Origin: Strigamia acuminata | Lineage: Eukaryota > Arthropoda > Chilopoda > Geophilomorpha > Linotaeniidae | NCBI GenBank assembly: GCA_949358305.1 | Contig: OX442314.1 | Location: forward strand, 40,680,581-40,744,580 | DNA: 64,000 nt | Direction of reading: 5' to 3' | Part shown: piece by piece, positions 12,430 to 21,898 of the stretch | Position numbering within the stretch: the first letter of the stretch is position 1 | How the letters are laid out: every line of letters starts with the position of its first letter | The notes under the pieces: model-generated | What the model saw: the letters and a program-made list of their open reading frames with translations, nothing else | The model's database searches: none | What the model was told of the DNA's origin: nothing | Made by a program: the position numbers and the translations under genes

Positions 12430-14040
12430 ATGTATACCAGGCGTCCATTCGGATCTCGGCCCTCAAGAATAAACCCGGACCCTAAGAAACGCATGCTGTC
12501 TGCCCGATCGGAGGATTCCTTAACAGAAGATCCACCCGTCAAGATCACCAAGAACTTTTCCGATGAACAATCGACTCCACCGCCCTCTCGAGGCAGTTTT
12601 GGTAATGCTCGTGGTGCACTGCGCTTTCAAACCCCTAATTCGCCGACAAACCCTTATGGTGATTTTGTGTGTCCCGAATCAAAGGCTCCCACTGTGTCTA
12701 CAGTTACCAACCCCTTATCACTTGGCCTATCACATAGTTACGACTGGCGCGAACTTCGCCCAAATGCTTCCGCCGAAACGGTTGAGTTACTAAACAAGCG
12801 ACGAGACAAATGTGACTGGGATGTGAAGCACGGCCGCCCGCATGCTACACCTAGATTTGACACTAGTATATATGTGTCGTGCCCCCTGTGCACAGGCTGT
12901 AGTTGGTTGTGTGGTGCGGTCGGGGGGCAGCACTTAGTAGCGTGCCTAAATTGCTTGGGCGATGGCAAACGTCCGCGAGGAACTCCCTGGACCGCAGGCA
13001 TCAAGAATATAGTTGTCATGACCGCATGGTCAAATAGCGCCCGTCGCTGGTCCCTTTGCGAGAAGTGCGAGAAACTTACGTCTCCACAGGGGCAATTGTT
13101 TACGGAACCCGCCACTAATTTGTTCACTTTCGGTAAAAATTCTCCCTCCGATGCCGAGTGGAACATTAAAACGATTAAAGCGCATTTAGATAGAGTTTTG
13201 ACTGAACCCGCAGGTAGTTCTAAGCCCAGAGCCGCCTCAGCTGACGCAAAAGACAAACAGATCGCGTTACTTTCTGATGCGCTTGCATCGGCCCTTGCTC
13301 ACGTCAAGTTGTTAGAGGCAGCCGCTAAGGCTGACGCTGCCCAGCGTTCCGTTAAACCCGAAAGTTATGAGCGAGTAATAATGTCCCCTTACGTAGATGT
13401 CGAAATTCCAGAGGATTTTGCACTGCCCGAGTTCTCGTGTGAGATTAACTTGCTTACCCCCAACCGACAATTAGCGCGCGCCCGTAGATTGGTTCCGATC
13501 TTGAGCGAATTTCTTTTCAAGGTGGGAAAAGCTATTTTTAGCATCACTAAGCGATATGATGGGTACGTGTTTTTAATTAACAAACTCAGGAGGGCCCAGA
13601 AGTTAATTGTGGAGGCCGCGTCCCTTAATCCACACTATCACCTGCGATGTGATGTGTGGGACGCCAGTTGGGAACGCGTCTTTATTCTGAATAGAACGAT
13701 GACACGGGTGTGGATGCAGCACATTCCGTCGGCCTTTGCCAGAGATCCTGTCCGCTTTATCGAGTCCTTTGACAATTACCAAAAAGGTTTAAATGCACCC
13801 ATTTTCTCCGGACAAATTCCCGAGCGTCCCTTTAACTTTTTTCAAGTCGAGGACTTAACCGACTCCATGAGTAATTTGACTACTACGGCCGTTCGGCCAA
13901 CTTCTCCAATTTTGTCGGTAGACCCTCCCAATGTGCCGTTGAATCTTTCTGTGGAGCCCGAACACGCATCCCCTCGCGACAAGAATGTTTATTTTACCGC
14001 TCCCAACTCACCTGCCCCCGACATGGTCCAAGACGTTTAG
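12430..14040 (+). CDS. Element A ORF3: cysteine-rich accessory protein of unknown function
   Basis: This is a 536-residue frame downstream of pol. The frame is open from 12385 (TTG), and the first ATG is 12430. An N-terminal basic, Ser/Pro-rich region is followed by three CxxC pairs (CPLC 151-154, CLNC 172-175, CEKC 210-213), a zinc-ribbon-like layout. A helical Ala/Lys segment follows, then a C-terminal block containing FKVGKAIFSITKRYDGY, INKLRRAQ and RVWMQHIPSAFARDP. There is no signal peptide, transmembrane segment, furin site or fusion peptide, so an Env role is not supported. The position is env-like. Degenerate relatives occur at 57.7 kb and 60.5-61.5 kb in this window, and the conserved positions (cysteines and the MQH.PSAFA.DP block) suggest selection on the protein. 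A nucleic-acid-binding role is only a guess. Confidence 0.85.
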   Translation: MYTRRPFGSRPSRINPDPKKRMLSARSEDSLTEDPPVKITKNFSDEQSTPPPSRGSFGNARGALRFQTPNSPTNPYGDFVCPESKAPTVSTVTNPLSLGLSHSYDWRELRPNASAETVELLNKRRDKCDWDVKHGRPHATPRFDTSIYVSCPLCTGCSWLCGAVGGQHLVACLNCLGDGKRPRGTPWTAGIKNIVVMTAWSNSARRWSLCEKCEKLTSPQGQLFTEPATNLFTFGKNSPSDAEWNIKTIKAHLDRVLTEPAGSSKPRAASADAKDKQIALLSDALASALAHVKLLEAAAKADAAQRSVKPESYERVIMSPYVDVEIPEDFALPEFSCEINLLTPNRQLARARRLVPILSEFLFKVGKAIFSITKRYDGYVFLINKLRRAQKLIVEAASLNPHYHLRCDVWDASWERVFILNRTMTRVWMQHIPSAFARDPVRFIESFDNYQKGLNAPIFSGQIPERPFNFFQVEDLTDSMSNLTTTAVRPTSPILSVDPPNVPLNLSVEPEHASPRDKNVYFTAPNSPAPDMVQDV

Positions 14041-14830
14041 GCGTACTAGATTATATGCGTCGCCTTTACTTCATGTTCAGATTCCGTGCATGTTTAAATT
14101 TTGTTGTTATTCTATTTGTTTGTGAAAAAGTTCCGTTTCTGTTGTATTAATTAGTAATTTTGTGACCTTGCGGGCCATAAGAGACATTGAGATCCTCAAT
14201 ATTGGTCTGTATGTTTACCACTTGTGTTTTTCTTGCTTTATTATTTTGTGTATGTTAATTTAAGGTTTTCATGCAATGTAACTCTACTGATATTAGTCCT
14301 GTGTGATATATATAAATATCCGTTTTATTTTATATATTATTGTGTAATTCGGTTTGATGTATGTTCCCTGCGAACAACAGATAACACCTGGTTAATTCTA
14401 TTTGTCTTAAAATATCAAATGTATTATTTTTATTTCCTAATGAACTAGTTTCCGGGGCCGAGTAATTACTGTTGGACCATTTGGCCGGTCCACGTCTTCA
14501 ACCCCGGAACCATCTCGATGCCGAGATGCCTACCTATTTTTCTCTCTTAAATTCATTTTAGCATGTTATTTTGACACAGCCGAACTTGAGCCTGTTGCTG
14601 CTTGTCCGCTCTTTCTGGACCTCGGTTGCCAATCTCTTAAACTGTAATAAATTATCCTTACGGGTGCTATGACACCCAGTCAATTGTAGGGGTGCAGGCC
14701 GCACCCCAAGAGTTTTTAGGGGAGTCTTTACTCCCCAAATAAAAATTTTCTCTTTACATGGTAGTCATTCAATTAGGTTTCAGGTATATTAGATGCATAC
14801 GTGGGACGAATGCACTTTTCCTGGAGCACG
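14041..14830 (+). other. 3' untranslated region of A with stacked hairpins
   Basis: This is noncoding between ORF3 and the 3' LTR. It contains a compound stem TTCCGGGG (14450-14457) with CCCCGGAA (14502-14509) that encloses TGGACC/GGTCCA. Next comes CATCTCG/CGAGATG (14511-14528). Three consecutive hairpins follow: GGGTG/CACCC (14662-14677), GGGGTGC/GCACCCC (14689-14707) and GGGGAGT/ACTCCCC (14719-14736). No polypurine tract touches the 3' LTR: the last 30 bases are of mixed composition. Confidence 0.7.
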
Positions 14831-16965
14831 TGTGACGGTACCAAAATACCGCAGGTTGGTATTTAACATTAAATAAAAGTTTATAATTACTTTAAAGGTT
14901 TTCTAACTCTGGTATTTATTTGATTAAGCTTTATATGAGTCCTAGACCATATAAGTGAGCCCTAAGACTCACGGGTCATAAGATATGCTTATATTACAGT
15001 TGAAAGAGTATTCTTTCTTTCCTTGGTCACCATCTTGGCCCACTGCTCAGTGGAGCCGCTCTATGCCAACCCAGTGTTAGTGTTGTTTATCAACACCAGT
15101 ATGGCCTTGCGGGGCCAAGAGTACTCTTGACCTCGTCACGCTCGTCTCCCCTCCTTCACCACATACTAATGAGGTATGTGCTTTGTGGTCTCTTCCCGCC
15201 TCATACTAATGAGGCAAGGTTCTTGTTGCTATTGGTTTGTTTACCCCATTGGTTCCATCCCAATGAGGTGTTGTTTAGAAGTTTATATAAACTCTGCACA
15301 GAGTTCCCAAGACAGATTTTTGCCCATTATTTTGACTATACACATATTCTGTTTTTGCCTTTGTTGGTTTGACTTTATATTGTGCGTCAAGTTTTGACGC
15401 ACTATCGCTGGTTTAGTTGTTGTGCCCTACGACCAACACTCGAGCTTATATGGTATTGAATTACTGGGCAACGGTGTAAAGCTTCCTCTAGTTGACAGCT
15501 GGGGAAGCAGGATGGCACTGGAGGTGTAAAGAATAGGTTTTGTTGCCTCTACTCCAACTTTGCCACCCTGGCTTTGTTGGTGGATGTTCCCGCCAAAACC
15601 CCACAACCCTTTTGACACTGGATTCAATGACCTTCTGACCGCAGAAGCTAAGCTTAGGTAAGCCACATTTATTCATACACTCTTAAATTATTAATTAGAA
15701 TTACTTCAGTGGATTTCCACTGAAGTGGTCAATTGTTATTAAGTTAAGAGATGTTTATAACTGGGCTCCTGTTCTTTTGAAGTCAACTGTTAGTCAATCA
15801 ATTCTCTAACTTGCTAATTGAACTTGCTATTGCTTTAATAGTAACTTCCCTTACCTTAACCTCTGGTTCTCAATGGCGTAGCATTACTTTGCATTTATGC
15901 TTAGTCCTAAATGCGCTAGTCAGCCTTCTCCTGAAAGTTGTTACGAATAGACATTTGAACTCAGAGCAATCTGAGTTACACCTAAATGTTTGTAGTTGTC
16001 TTTCTCTGTCTCGAGCACTCGCTCACAAAACCCCCTTGCACTTGTTAGCCAAGAACCTAGCCATTAAATGATGTATCCAGTCAATGTTACATCCTAGATT
16101 TAGCAGCACTGCTCTACTCTTGGCTAGGCCTATTCAATGGCATGTTGCTTTTCTTCTAGCCAGTTTATTGGGTCTTTAAACCCAACACCCGCTTAAACAA
16201 GAGTTTGCGCTCTTGTTTACGCTCTTGATTTAATTCACCCTTAAGTTTCAGCCATGTTGACCTTCTTCAAGGTCCATGTGATATTTGTGACGACATCTTT
16301 ATTAAAGCCACACCGAACCGAATTGCAATCAAAGTCTTGATTGAGCCGCCATTTTTAAATGTCCCCTTTTAATTCCCTTAAACTACAGTTTCAGCGTAAT
16401 TAAAAGAGCGCTTCTCTTTCACTCCTGTTCAAGTCCCCCCTTTTGCCTTGGGCCATGAATTCCTCATGCCTCCCAATGCTCCAGTTTTGTCAGCGTATTT
16501 ACCCTTTAATATGTCTTTATATTACCCCAATGATTATTGGAGGCCTTGTTTATAGCGCCTGTGTATTTGTATATGTATTTTGGATTATGGTTTAATGATT
16601 ATTTGGACTCGCTAATAAATTAGCTTTATTATAGTTTACACACTTGTGTTGGCTCAATATTATTCATAGTTAACTACATTCATCTATCAATTTATATGTC
16701 GCATATTTCACGAAGTCAGATATTTATTCTCCATTTATTTATGTTATCTCACTGTTTATACCTTTCTAGCCTCGAGATTATTTGTGGTCACTTGCCAGCG
16801 ACCCCCTTAACCTCTCAAGTGACTCACGTCACTCAAGAGATTCCTTTCCCGCCTTACTGTAGTTGCCATTGCAGTACAGCCTAACTTTACCCCTTAGTTA
16901 TTCCTTCATTAAACTCCATACTTATTATACTAATTATATGTTCATGCCTAATTTATTCCGTCACA
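14831..16965 (+). repeat. 3' LTR of element A (2135 bp)
   Basis: It matches 1774-3894 except for about five substitutions, all in the last 400 bp, and a 14-bp insertion near 16909-16924. The right flank GAAT (16966-16969) completes the target duplication. The hairpin series of the 5' LTR is preserved. Confidence 0.95.
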
Positions 16966-17590
16966 GAATTGATCGGGAAATTGATGAATCACTTTCGGTC
17001 GCGAAAATTGTCAATTTTAGTAGAAAATATTCACAGAAATCTCAGCCCAAAAACATCATCTGAATAATATTGATGTATTTGCGGCTAGTTTTATACAGAA
17101 TATATCAAATTAAATTGATAGTTTGTGAAGTTTATCGATACCTGAATGGTTTTTCGTGTTGCCGGGATAGAAATTATCAAAGTTCTATCAAATGCCATCT
17201 CAAACAATAATTCCAACTACGCAGAGAAAAACAGACAGCCACTAAAGAAAAAACAAGATAAGTATGAATAATGAGAACAAAATTAAACTTAAAAACGTTA
17301 CCACCACGGAAATACAGCGACCTTCCATTGTCCACACGCTTTGAAAATGACTACGGGGTCGACAAGCGAAAGCCCACAGTATCGTGGTTCGTGAGAGAAC
17401 AAATCTCGGTACATAAGCTGTGCGCTTGCAGCGCTTGCAGTGATAAACACTGTTCCTTCACAAGGAATGGTATTTTGTTTCTTAGCACAGAAAAAAGTTG
17501 TTTTTCCACTTGATCGAGGTTCAAGGGAAAGGATGTACGGATACTAACCTTCAACAAGCAGCAACAAATTCGATATATTTATGCAAAACT
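16966..17590. other. Right flank of A, no gene identified
   Basis: It begins with the second GAAT target copy. The frames here (for example 17271-17513 plus, 17351-17557 minus) overlap one another on opposite strands and show no motif I recognise. I see no repeat shared with the left flank beyond the target duplication. Confidence 0.5.
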
Positions 17591-18056
17591 CGTTTCTGTT
17601 GTTTATTTCAAATGATAAACCACTTTTATTAAATTGTGCTCAAACTAAAAACTTTTGAAGAAATTGATTTTTGAGTAAAAAATCACGTAGGACCTATGAC
17701 TACAGCATCTTGACTAGGTTGCAAGCATGTACTGCAGGTGAAAAATATTTTGAATAAATTGAAAAAAAATCTCATTTTGCAATAAAAATGAATGTAAAAT
17801 TTTAGAAAATGATGATAATATACATAATTTTAATTACTTTTGAATTTTTGCACCTTTCTTCTCATTGGTGACTATTCTGGACGCTTTGAGCTTTACTCTC
17901 GTTGCATTTACAGCCAAAACTGCACCAGTAGCGTCCATGAATGCGCACGCTTTTGCCTCGCTGCAATCGCGTCGGATTTTGCACCTAGGACTTCAGCCAA
18001 CAATTTTAATTCAGCGGTTCTTTCGAAAACTCGACGCTGATGAAACTTTTTCCAGG
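17591..18056 (-). repeat. Dispersed repeat, copy 1 (contains an unoccupied equivalent of B's insertion site)
   Basis: It matches 22556-22853 plus 52744-52890 at high identity, including GTTTCTGTTGTTTATTTCAA at the left end and GATGAAACTTTTTCCAGGTC at the right. The minus strand from 18056 to a TAA at 17834-17836 is an open frame ending KKGAKIQK. The sequence around 17922 is uninterrupted at the point where copy 2 carries element B. The frame encodes a basic protein tail of unknown function with WKKFHQRRVFERTAELKLL. Because it is repeated, it is more likely part of a transposon than a single-copy host gene. Confidence 0.7.
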
Positions 18057-18079
18057 TCGACATTGCTGCGGCCTTATCA

Positions 18080-19330
18080 GTGTGAGCAGTGTCACGAAGA
18101 GCGTATGCACATTTAAAGAATATTGGATACTCATTTCCTGGCTTATCTACTCTTCGCAGATGGACCAGAAATTTTATGTGCAGGCCAGGTATCCTTTGGG
18201 ATGTCCTAACAATCATACAAAAGCAAACTGCTGGTTTCAATGAACGGGAAAAGATGTGCATTTTATCATTTGATGAAATGAATGTAGATGCACGTATATG
18301 CTACGACCAAACATTGGACAAAATTTTGGGGCCTTGTGACCAGCTGCCCACGCAGGCTGGCCACTTACCTGCAGCACACGGCACTCCACAGCTCTCGCGC
18401 ACCACGGGTTTCTCGTGCGCAGCCTGTTGCGGTCCCCCGCAACCAGGTGGAGCTGCGGGCCGTTGGTTTTGGCCAATGGTGACCCGGAAGTGCCCTTTCC
18501 GGAAGTGGTGGGCCCCGCAGAGGCCCAAGATCCACGAGGCAGTTCTGAACTAGCGAGCAAGGCGAACGGTCGCTTCCACGACCGCTCTTCCAAACTAACT
18601 ACGACAATGACTCGACTGATTGGCGTGGCGACTCTGTCGCACACCGGGACCTGAGCGTCCGTGTCCGCCGCGTTCGTCCTGCGTTCTCCGTGAACGCTAC
18701 GACGACGCGGCCGAACTGTTCTCCGACCACGTGTGTCATGGCGGCCATTGGCCGCCGTGCCACGCGGTCTTGTTAGGGACGGCTGTTCGCAGCCGTCGCA
18801 TTGGGAAATACACCTGAGACACCAATCATACCCCTAGACAACAATAAAGCTATTCTTATAACTAAACCTGTGTCTTTTGGTTGTATTTCGGTGGTAATTC
18901 ATCGTGTGTGTTGTGTCCAGCGTCCCGTGGCTCTCCCCCGACCACGTGGCGTCCGTCCAAACACTCACAGCCTCATAGCAATGTACAGGTTTATGATCAG
19001 AGGACTGATAAAAAAATTGGAAGCAGGCGATATACTACGACTTTGACACAGCAATGAAACCAGATTTGCTGTGAGAAATTGTGAAAGGTGTTGCAAATAT
19101 TAGTTTGAGAACAGTTGGGATTGTTAATGACATGGGTTGGAAGAATCGGAAGCTGTGGAATGACATGGAGGTCAACATGACGAAAACATATTTCAGCAAT
19201 CCAGCTGATGAAACCAAAAGAATCTGTGTTTTTTAGGACATTCCGCATTTGTTGAAGCTATTACGAAACCATTTTTAGATTCTGGATTCACATTGGCTGA
19301 CGGTAAAATTATAACCAAAGATCTATAGTT
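18080..19330 (+). pseudogene. P-element-type (THAP9-like) transposase fragment, disrupted
   Basis: The first part (18086-18334) reads AYAHLKNIGYSFPGLSTLRR, then CILSFDEMNVDAR and YDQTLDKILG, which matches the catalytic-domain start of P-element/THAP9 transposases. After the inserted solo LTR the frame resumes with KNWKQAIYYDFDTAM, GVANISLRTVGIVNDMGW, YFSNPADETKRICVF and DIPHLLKLLRNHF, which are typical of the same family. Frameshifts and stops occur near 19005, 19070, 19234 and 19278. No THAP DNA-binding domain was found upstream and no C-terminus downstream, so this is a dead internal fragment. The family assignment rests on recognised motifs, not on a search. Confidence 0.85.
18335..18969 (+). 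mobile_element. Solo LTR of the element C family
   Basis: It begins TGTGACCAGCTGCCC and ends ACACTCACA. It is collinear with the 623-bp LTR of element C (which lies on the minus strand), for example CAGCCTGTTGCGGTCCCCCG and CCCCCGACCACGTGGCGTCC. It is 635 bp long and clearly diverged. It is flanked by GCCT on both sides (18331-18334 and 18970-18973), a 4-bp target duplication. This indicates LTR-LTR recombination after insertion into the P-element relic. AATAAA lies at about 18843-18848. Confidence 0.93.
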
Positions 19331-20270
19331 GAAATGTTTTATGCTATTTTGATTAGCACGATTACCGTAGATTTACATAAAATTTTTGTGTAAATGTAAA
19401 ATTTTTTACATTAAACTACAAGAGTATGAAGATATTTGTACCATGTGCAAGCTGGTATGAGGATATAGGAATCAAATGTTACTTTGAAATATGCTTTTAT
19501 TTTTATTAATTCAAGCCCGATTGGCATGAGATTTTGTTTATACTTTCTTCAGATGTATCTATATAACTGCTTAAAATTTCAAGGTTTAATTCAAACTAGA
19601 TTTAATTTGAGGTCAATCCAAATATTTTATTTCTATCACTTTCACAGGAGTATGAGGATATATGGATTTGACTAGTATTTTCTATACTCTGGCTTATCAT
19701 AAGAGTGTAACTTTGTTCTATTGGCCGAGCCATTTTACTGGTGTAGTTATAGATAAAAGTAGACTTTGACCGGTATCGGTATCGGCTATCGGCTATCGGC
19801 CGATATTTCGGTATTCACTGATATCGGATCCGATATTTTTTTACATGGCCGATACCGATATTGCCACGTTTCTAAAATGTATCGTTTTAGACTAAAACGA
19901 TACGTCTTTTTTTTTTAATTCCAGCAAAATTCAATGAATACAATTAAAAATCACTTTATTCACTCGAATTTCATGTTACGACGTATTTTTGCTTTTCGTA
20001 GCATACCGTAATCTAAACTGATAATACACCCCAAATGCGATATTTATTTTGATTGCCGCAAAGTGGCGATTACATTAAATTTAAAGTCCTTTTCTCCACT
20101 TTTTTCACGTCATGTTCATGTCTCGCGATGTTTGAATCGACAATCGCAAGGATTCGTAAGTTCTATCAAAGTAAAAGCACCAGCAAAATAACGGTCCGCA
20201 GAGAAGAAGTACGTTCGTAATGACGGTTTAGGCTCGTGCCATCGTTTTCTAATCGATTTTTGTAGTTTAG
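19331..20270. other. No gene; TATCGG-rich stretch and flank
   Basis: Between the P-element relic and the Rab32-like exon I see no coding region. At about 19767-19870 a run of GGTATCGG/GGCTATCGG/CCGATA words forms many overlapping palindromic matches, as in terminal regions of some DNA transposons. I could not define its ends. A pyrimidine-rich acceptor (CGATTTTTGTAGTTTAG) ends at 20270. Confidence 0.5.
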
Positions 20271-20396
20271 ACGGAAACCTCCGAGGTCAAAGAACACTTG
20301 TACAAGATTTTAGTTATAGGGGAACTCGGCACTGGCAAGACGAGCATCATCAAACGTTACGTTCATCAGTTCTTCTCGCAACATTACAGAGCCACG
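20271..20396 (+). CDS. Rab32/Rab38-like small GTPase exon (P-loop exon)
   Basis: 42 codons in one phase read TETSEVKEHLYKILVIG, then the P-loop GELGTGKTS, then IIKRYVHQFFSQHYRAT. Rab32/38 GTPases, which act in lysosome-related organelle traffic, have this segment at the N-terminus. EHL.K.LVIGELG.GKTSIIKRYVHQ.FSQHYRAT is characteristic of them rather than of other Rabs. A pyrimidine-rich AG precedes it (20270) and GTAAAC follows (20397), so it looks like an internal exon. The next coding sequence, 5 bp on, belongs to an unrelated protein and no further Rab exon is visible. It may be a captured or duplicated fragment rather than part of a working gene. Confidence 0.75.
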
Positions 20397-20401
20397 GTAA
20401 A

Positions 20402-21130
20402 CTCGAAACGAGTGCAATTCGCAGTTTGGACAAGCACGAAATCAACTGGCGCGCACTCCGTGTAAGCGAAGCGGCAAAAAAGGAGAGATCAAACCCGGTT
20501 GGCGCTAACGGAAGTTTACACGGAGCCGAGGTGGATTCGGACAAGGCGATAGAGGCGATAACGACGGCGGTAGCCAGTACAGCACCCGAGGAAATGGCAA
20601 TGTTAATGGAAGAGATAAAAACGAGCTTGGAAAAATTTCCCGACGAAACGCGACAGATGTTGATCGACAATCCGCAGCTTGCGTACGCGCTGCTGCAGAC
20701 GCAAGTTGCAATGGGAATCGTTGAACCGGAAGCAGCGATCGAAATGCTACACCGGGAAGCAAACGTGCAGGCGATGTTTGAGATGAATAACCGTTTTAAT
20801 AAAGCGCCTCCTCCATTTCCAACATTCAATTTTCCACCACCATCGCTCCCACCTTTCAATGTACCACCACCACCGTTCCCGCAATTTAATTGTCCACCTC
20901 CTCCAATCCATCCATTAGACCGTCCGCCTCCATCCGAATTCGAGCGTCGTGATGACGAGGAATATCGTGATCGGAGATCCAGACCAAGGCGAGATAAAAG
21001 TGTGAGAGAGGTTGAACGGCGAGATATAGATGTGAGAGAGGATGAACGGGGGCCGAGGTTTCAACGGAATGATGATTACAACCGTTCACGACCACAAGCA
21101 AAAGCTCGACGTAGAAACAGTCAATATTAA
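20402..21130 (+). CDS. CstF-64-like (cleavage stimulation factor subunit 2) fragment, 5'-truncated
   Basis: The open frame begins in sequence resembling the last part of an RRM (SAIRSLDKHEINWRALRV). It continues through a hinge-like domain with FPDETRQMLIDNPQLAYALL and EAAIEMLHREANVQ, which matches the CstF-64 hinge that binds CstF-77/symplekin. It then runs through a Pro/Phe-rich segment and ends in an Arg/Asp-rich tail. The first ATG-less codon block runs from 20402. The frame is intronless to TAA at 21128-21130. Most of the RRM is missing, so by itself it could not encode a complete polyadenylation factor. It lies in a different frame from the Rab32-like exon just upstream. It could be a 5'-truncated processed copy, or an exon of a gene whose upstream parts lie elsewhere. 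Confidence 0.7.
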   Translation, partial: LETSAIRSLDKHEINWRALRVSEAAKKERSNPVGANGSLHGAEVDSDKAIEAITTAVASTAPEEMAMLMEEIKTSLEKFPDETRQMLIDNPQLAYALLQTQVAMGIVEPEAAIEMLHREANVQAMFEMNNRFNKAPPPFPTFNFPPPSLPPFNVPPPPFPQFNCPPPPIHPLDRPPPSEFERRDDEEYRDRRSRPRRDKSVREVERRDIDVREDERGPRFQRNDDYNRSRPQAKARRRNSQY

Positions 21131-21673
21131 AACATTACAGTCTACGGCGAAGTGATGAAGAAAGGCGATTTTCCAGCAAGATATTGTAGACCCAAACACC
21201 AATGAGAAAGACAGGAAGACCAATACGCATGAGGTGTAATTTCATGCAATGCTAACTGCATAATTGAACAAATACCACTAGCATTTCAACAACTCCTAGG
21301 TCAGTTCAGTTTCAATTGATGGTTTGTGTATAAATGAGTTTCAACATATTTTTTTTCTACATTACTTCTATATCTTTTATTGAATTCATTTTGGGGTTTG
21401 GTTTTGCTACTTTTCAACCTTGCATTTGTTACACCAAATTCTGCATATGTTTCACCACTTTCTGAAGCAATATACTACTCTTCTTCCATTTAGAGATGAA
21501 ATTAATGTTTCAATGTTTGAATTTCACCAAATAATGCACCTCCCCATGCTAAGGACAACACCGAATAATCTAAAATATTTAGTTAATTCAGGTTCATTTT
21601 AGTTATTACAACGAATAGGAAGCATACCAAACATTAGAAATGAAAATTGGTTATATTTTTGATGATTTAGAGC
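21131..21673. other. No gene identified
   Basis: AT-rich sequence follows the CstF-like frame. The only open stretch, 21420-21602, starts at a TTG and is His/Leu/Phe-rich without a known motif. I saw no AATAAA and poly(A) stretch that would mark a processed pseudogene end. Confidence 0.5.
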
Positions 21674-21877
21674 ACGTGGTCTCAAACTTTTTTCCAGCAT
21701 AAATGACATTTTTTGAACAATTTTTTTTATTTCTTAAATTTGATTTGAGTTATCGTCTTATAATTTAAAACAATGCTTTATTGTCATCATATAAACCTGT
21801 AAATAAAGTTTCATGCCAAAATTTGACTTGCAACCAAAAAACCTGTAGTGGTCTCAAACTTTTTTCCACCACTGTAT
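21674..21877. mobile_element. Tc1/mariner-type terminal fragment
   Basis: The word GTGGTCTCAAACTTTTTTCCA occurs at about 21677 and again at about 21849, where it runs into CCACTG followed by TATA. Tc1-like transposons end in CAGTGG..., are flanked by TA, and carry an internal direct repeat of the terminal motif. This fits one such end with its internal repeat about 170 bp away. No transposase sequence and no opposite end are present. Confidence 0.55.
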
Positions 21878-21898
21878 ATGTTTTTGTTTTGTCTATAC

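Larger units (their letters stand above)
1774..16965 (+). mobile_element. Element A: Ty3/gypsy LTR retrotransposon, about 15.2 kb
   Basis: The element is bounded by near-identical LTRs (1774-3894 and 14831-16965) that begin TGTGACGG and end CCGTCACA. It is flanked by a 4-bp target duplication GAAT (1770-1773 and 16966-16969). The order is LTR, tRNA primer site, 1.2-kb leader, gag, -1 frameshift, pol with protease-RT-RNase H-integrase, 1.3-kb spacer, a third ORF, 0.8-kb 3' region, LTR. The RT-before-integrase order assigns it to Ty3/gypsy. All main frames are open and the LTRs differ at about five positions plus a 14-bp indel, so the insertion is recent. The LTRs and overall length are large for the family. 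No Env-like product is present. Confidence 0.95.

Noticed and set aside
12430-14040. Env glycoprotein for A's ORF3, because of its position after pol
   Set aside because: There is no signal peptide, transmembrane helix, furin-like site or fusion-peptide-like stretch, and the cysteines are in CxxC pairs typical of zinc binding.
18237-18817. Overlapping ORFs at 18.2-18.8 kb on both strands
   Set aside because: They are solo-LTR sequence. The only real coding remnant there is the P-element frame, which ends at the LTR boundary.
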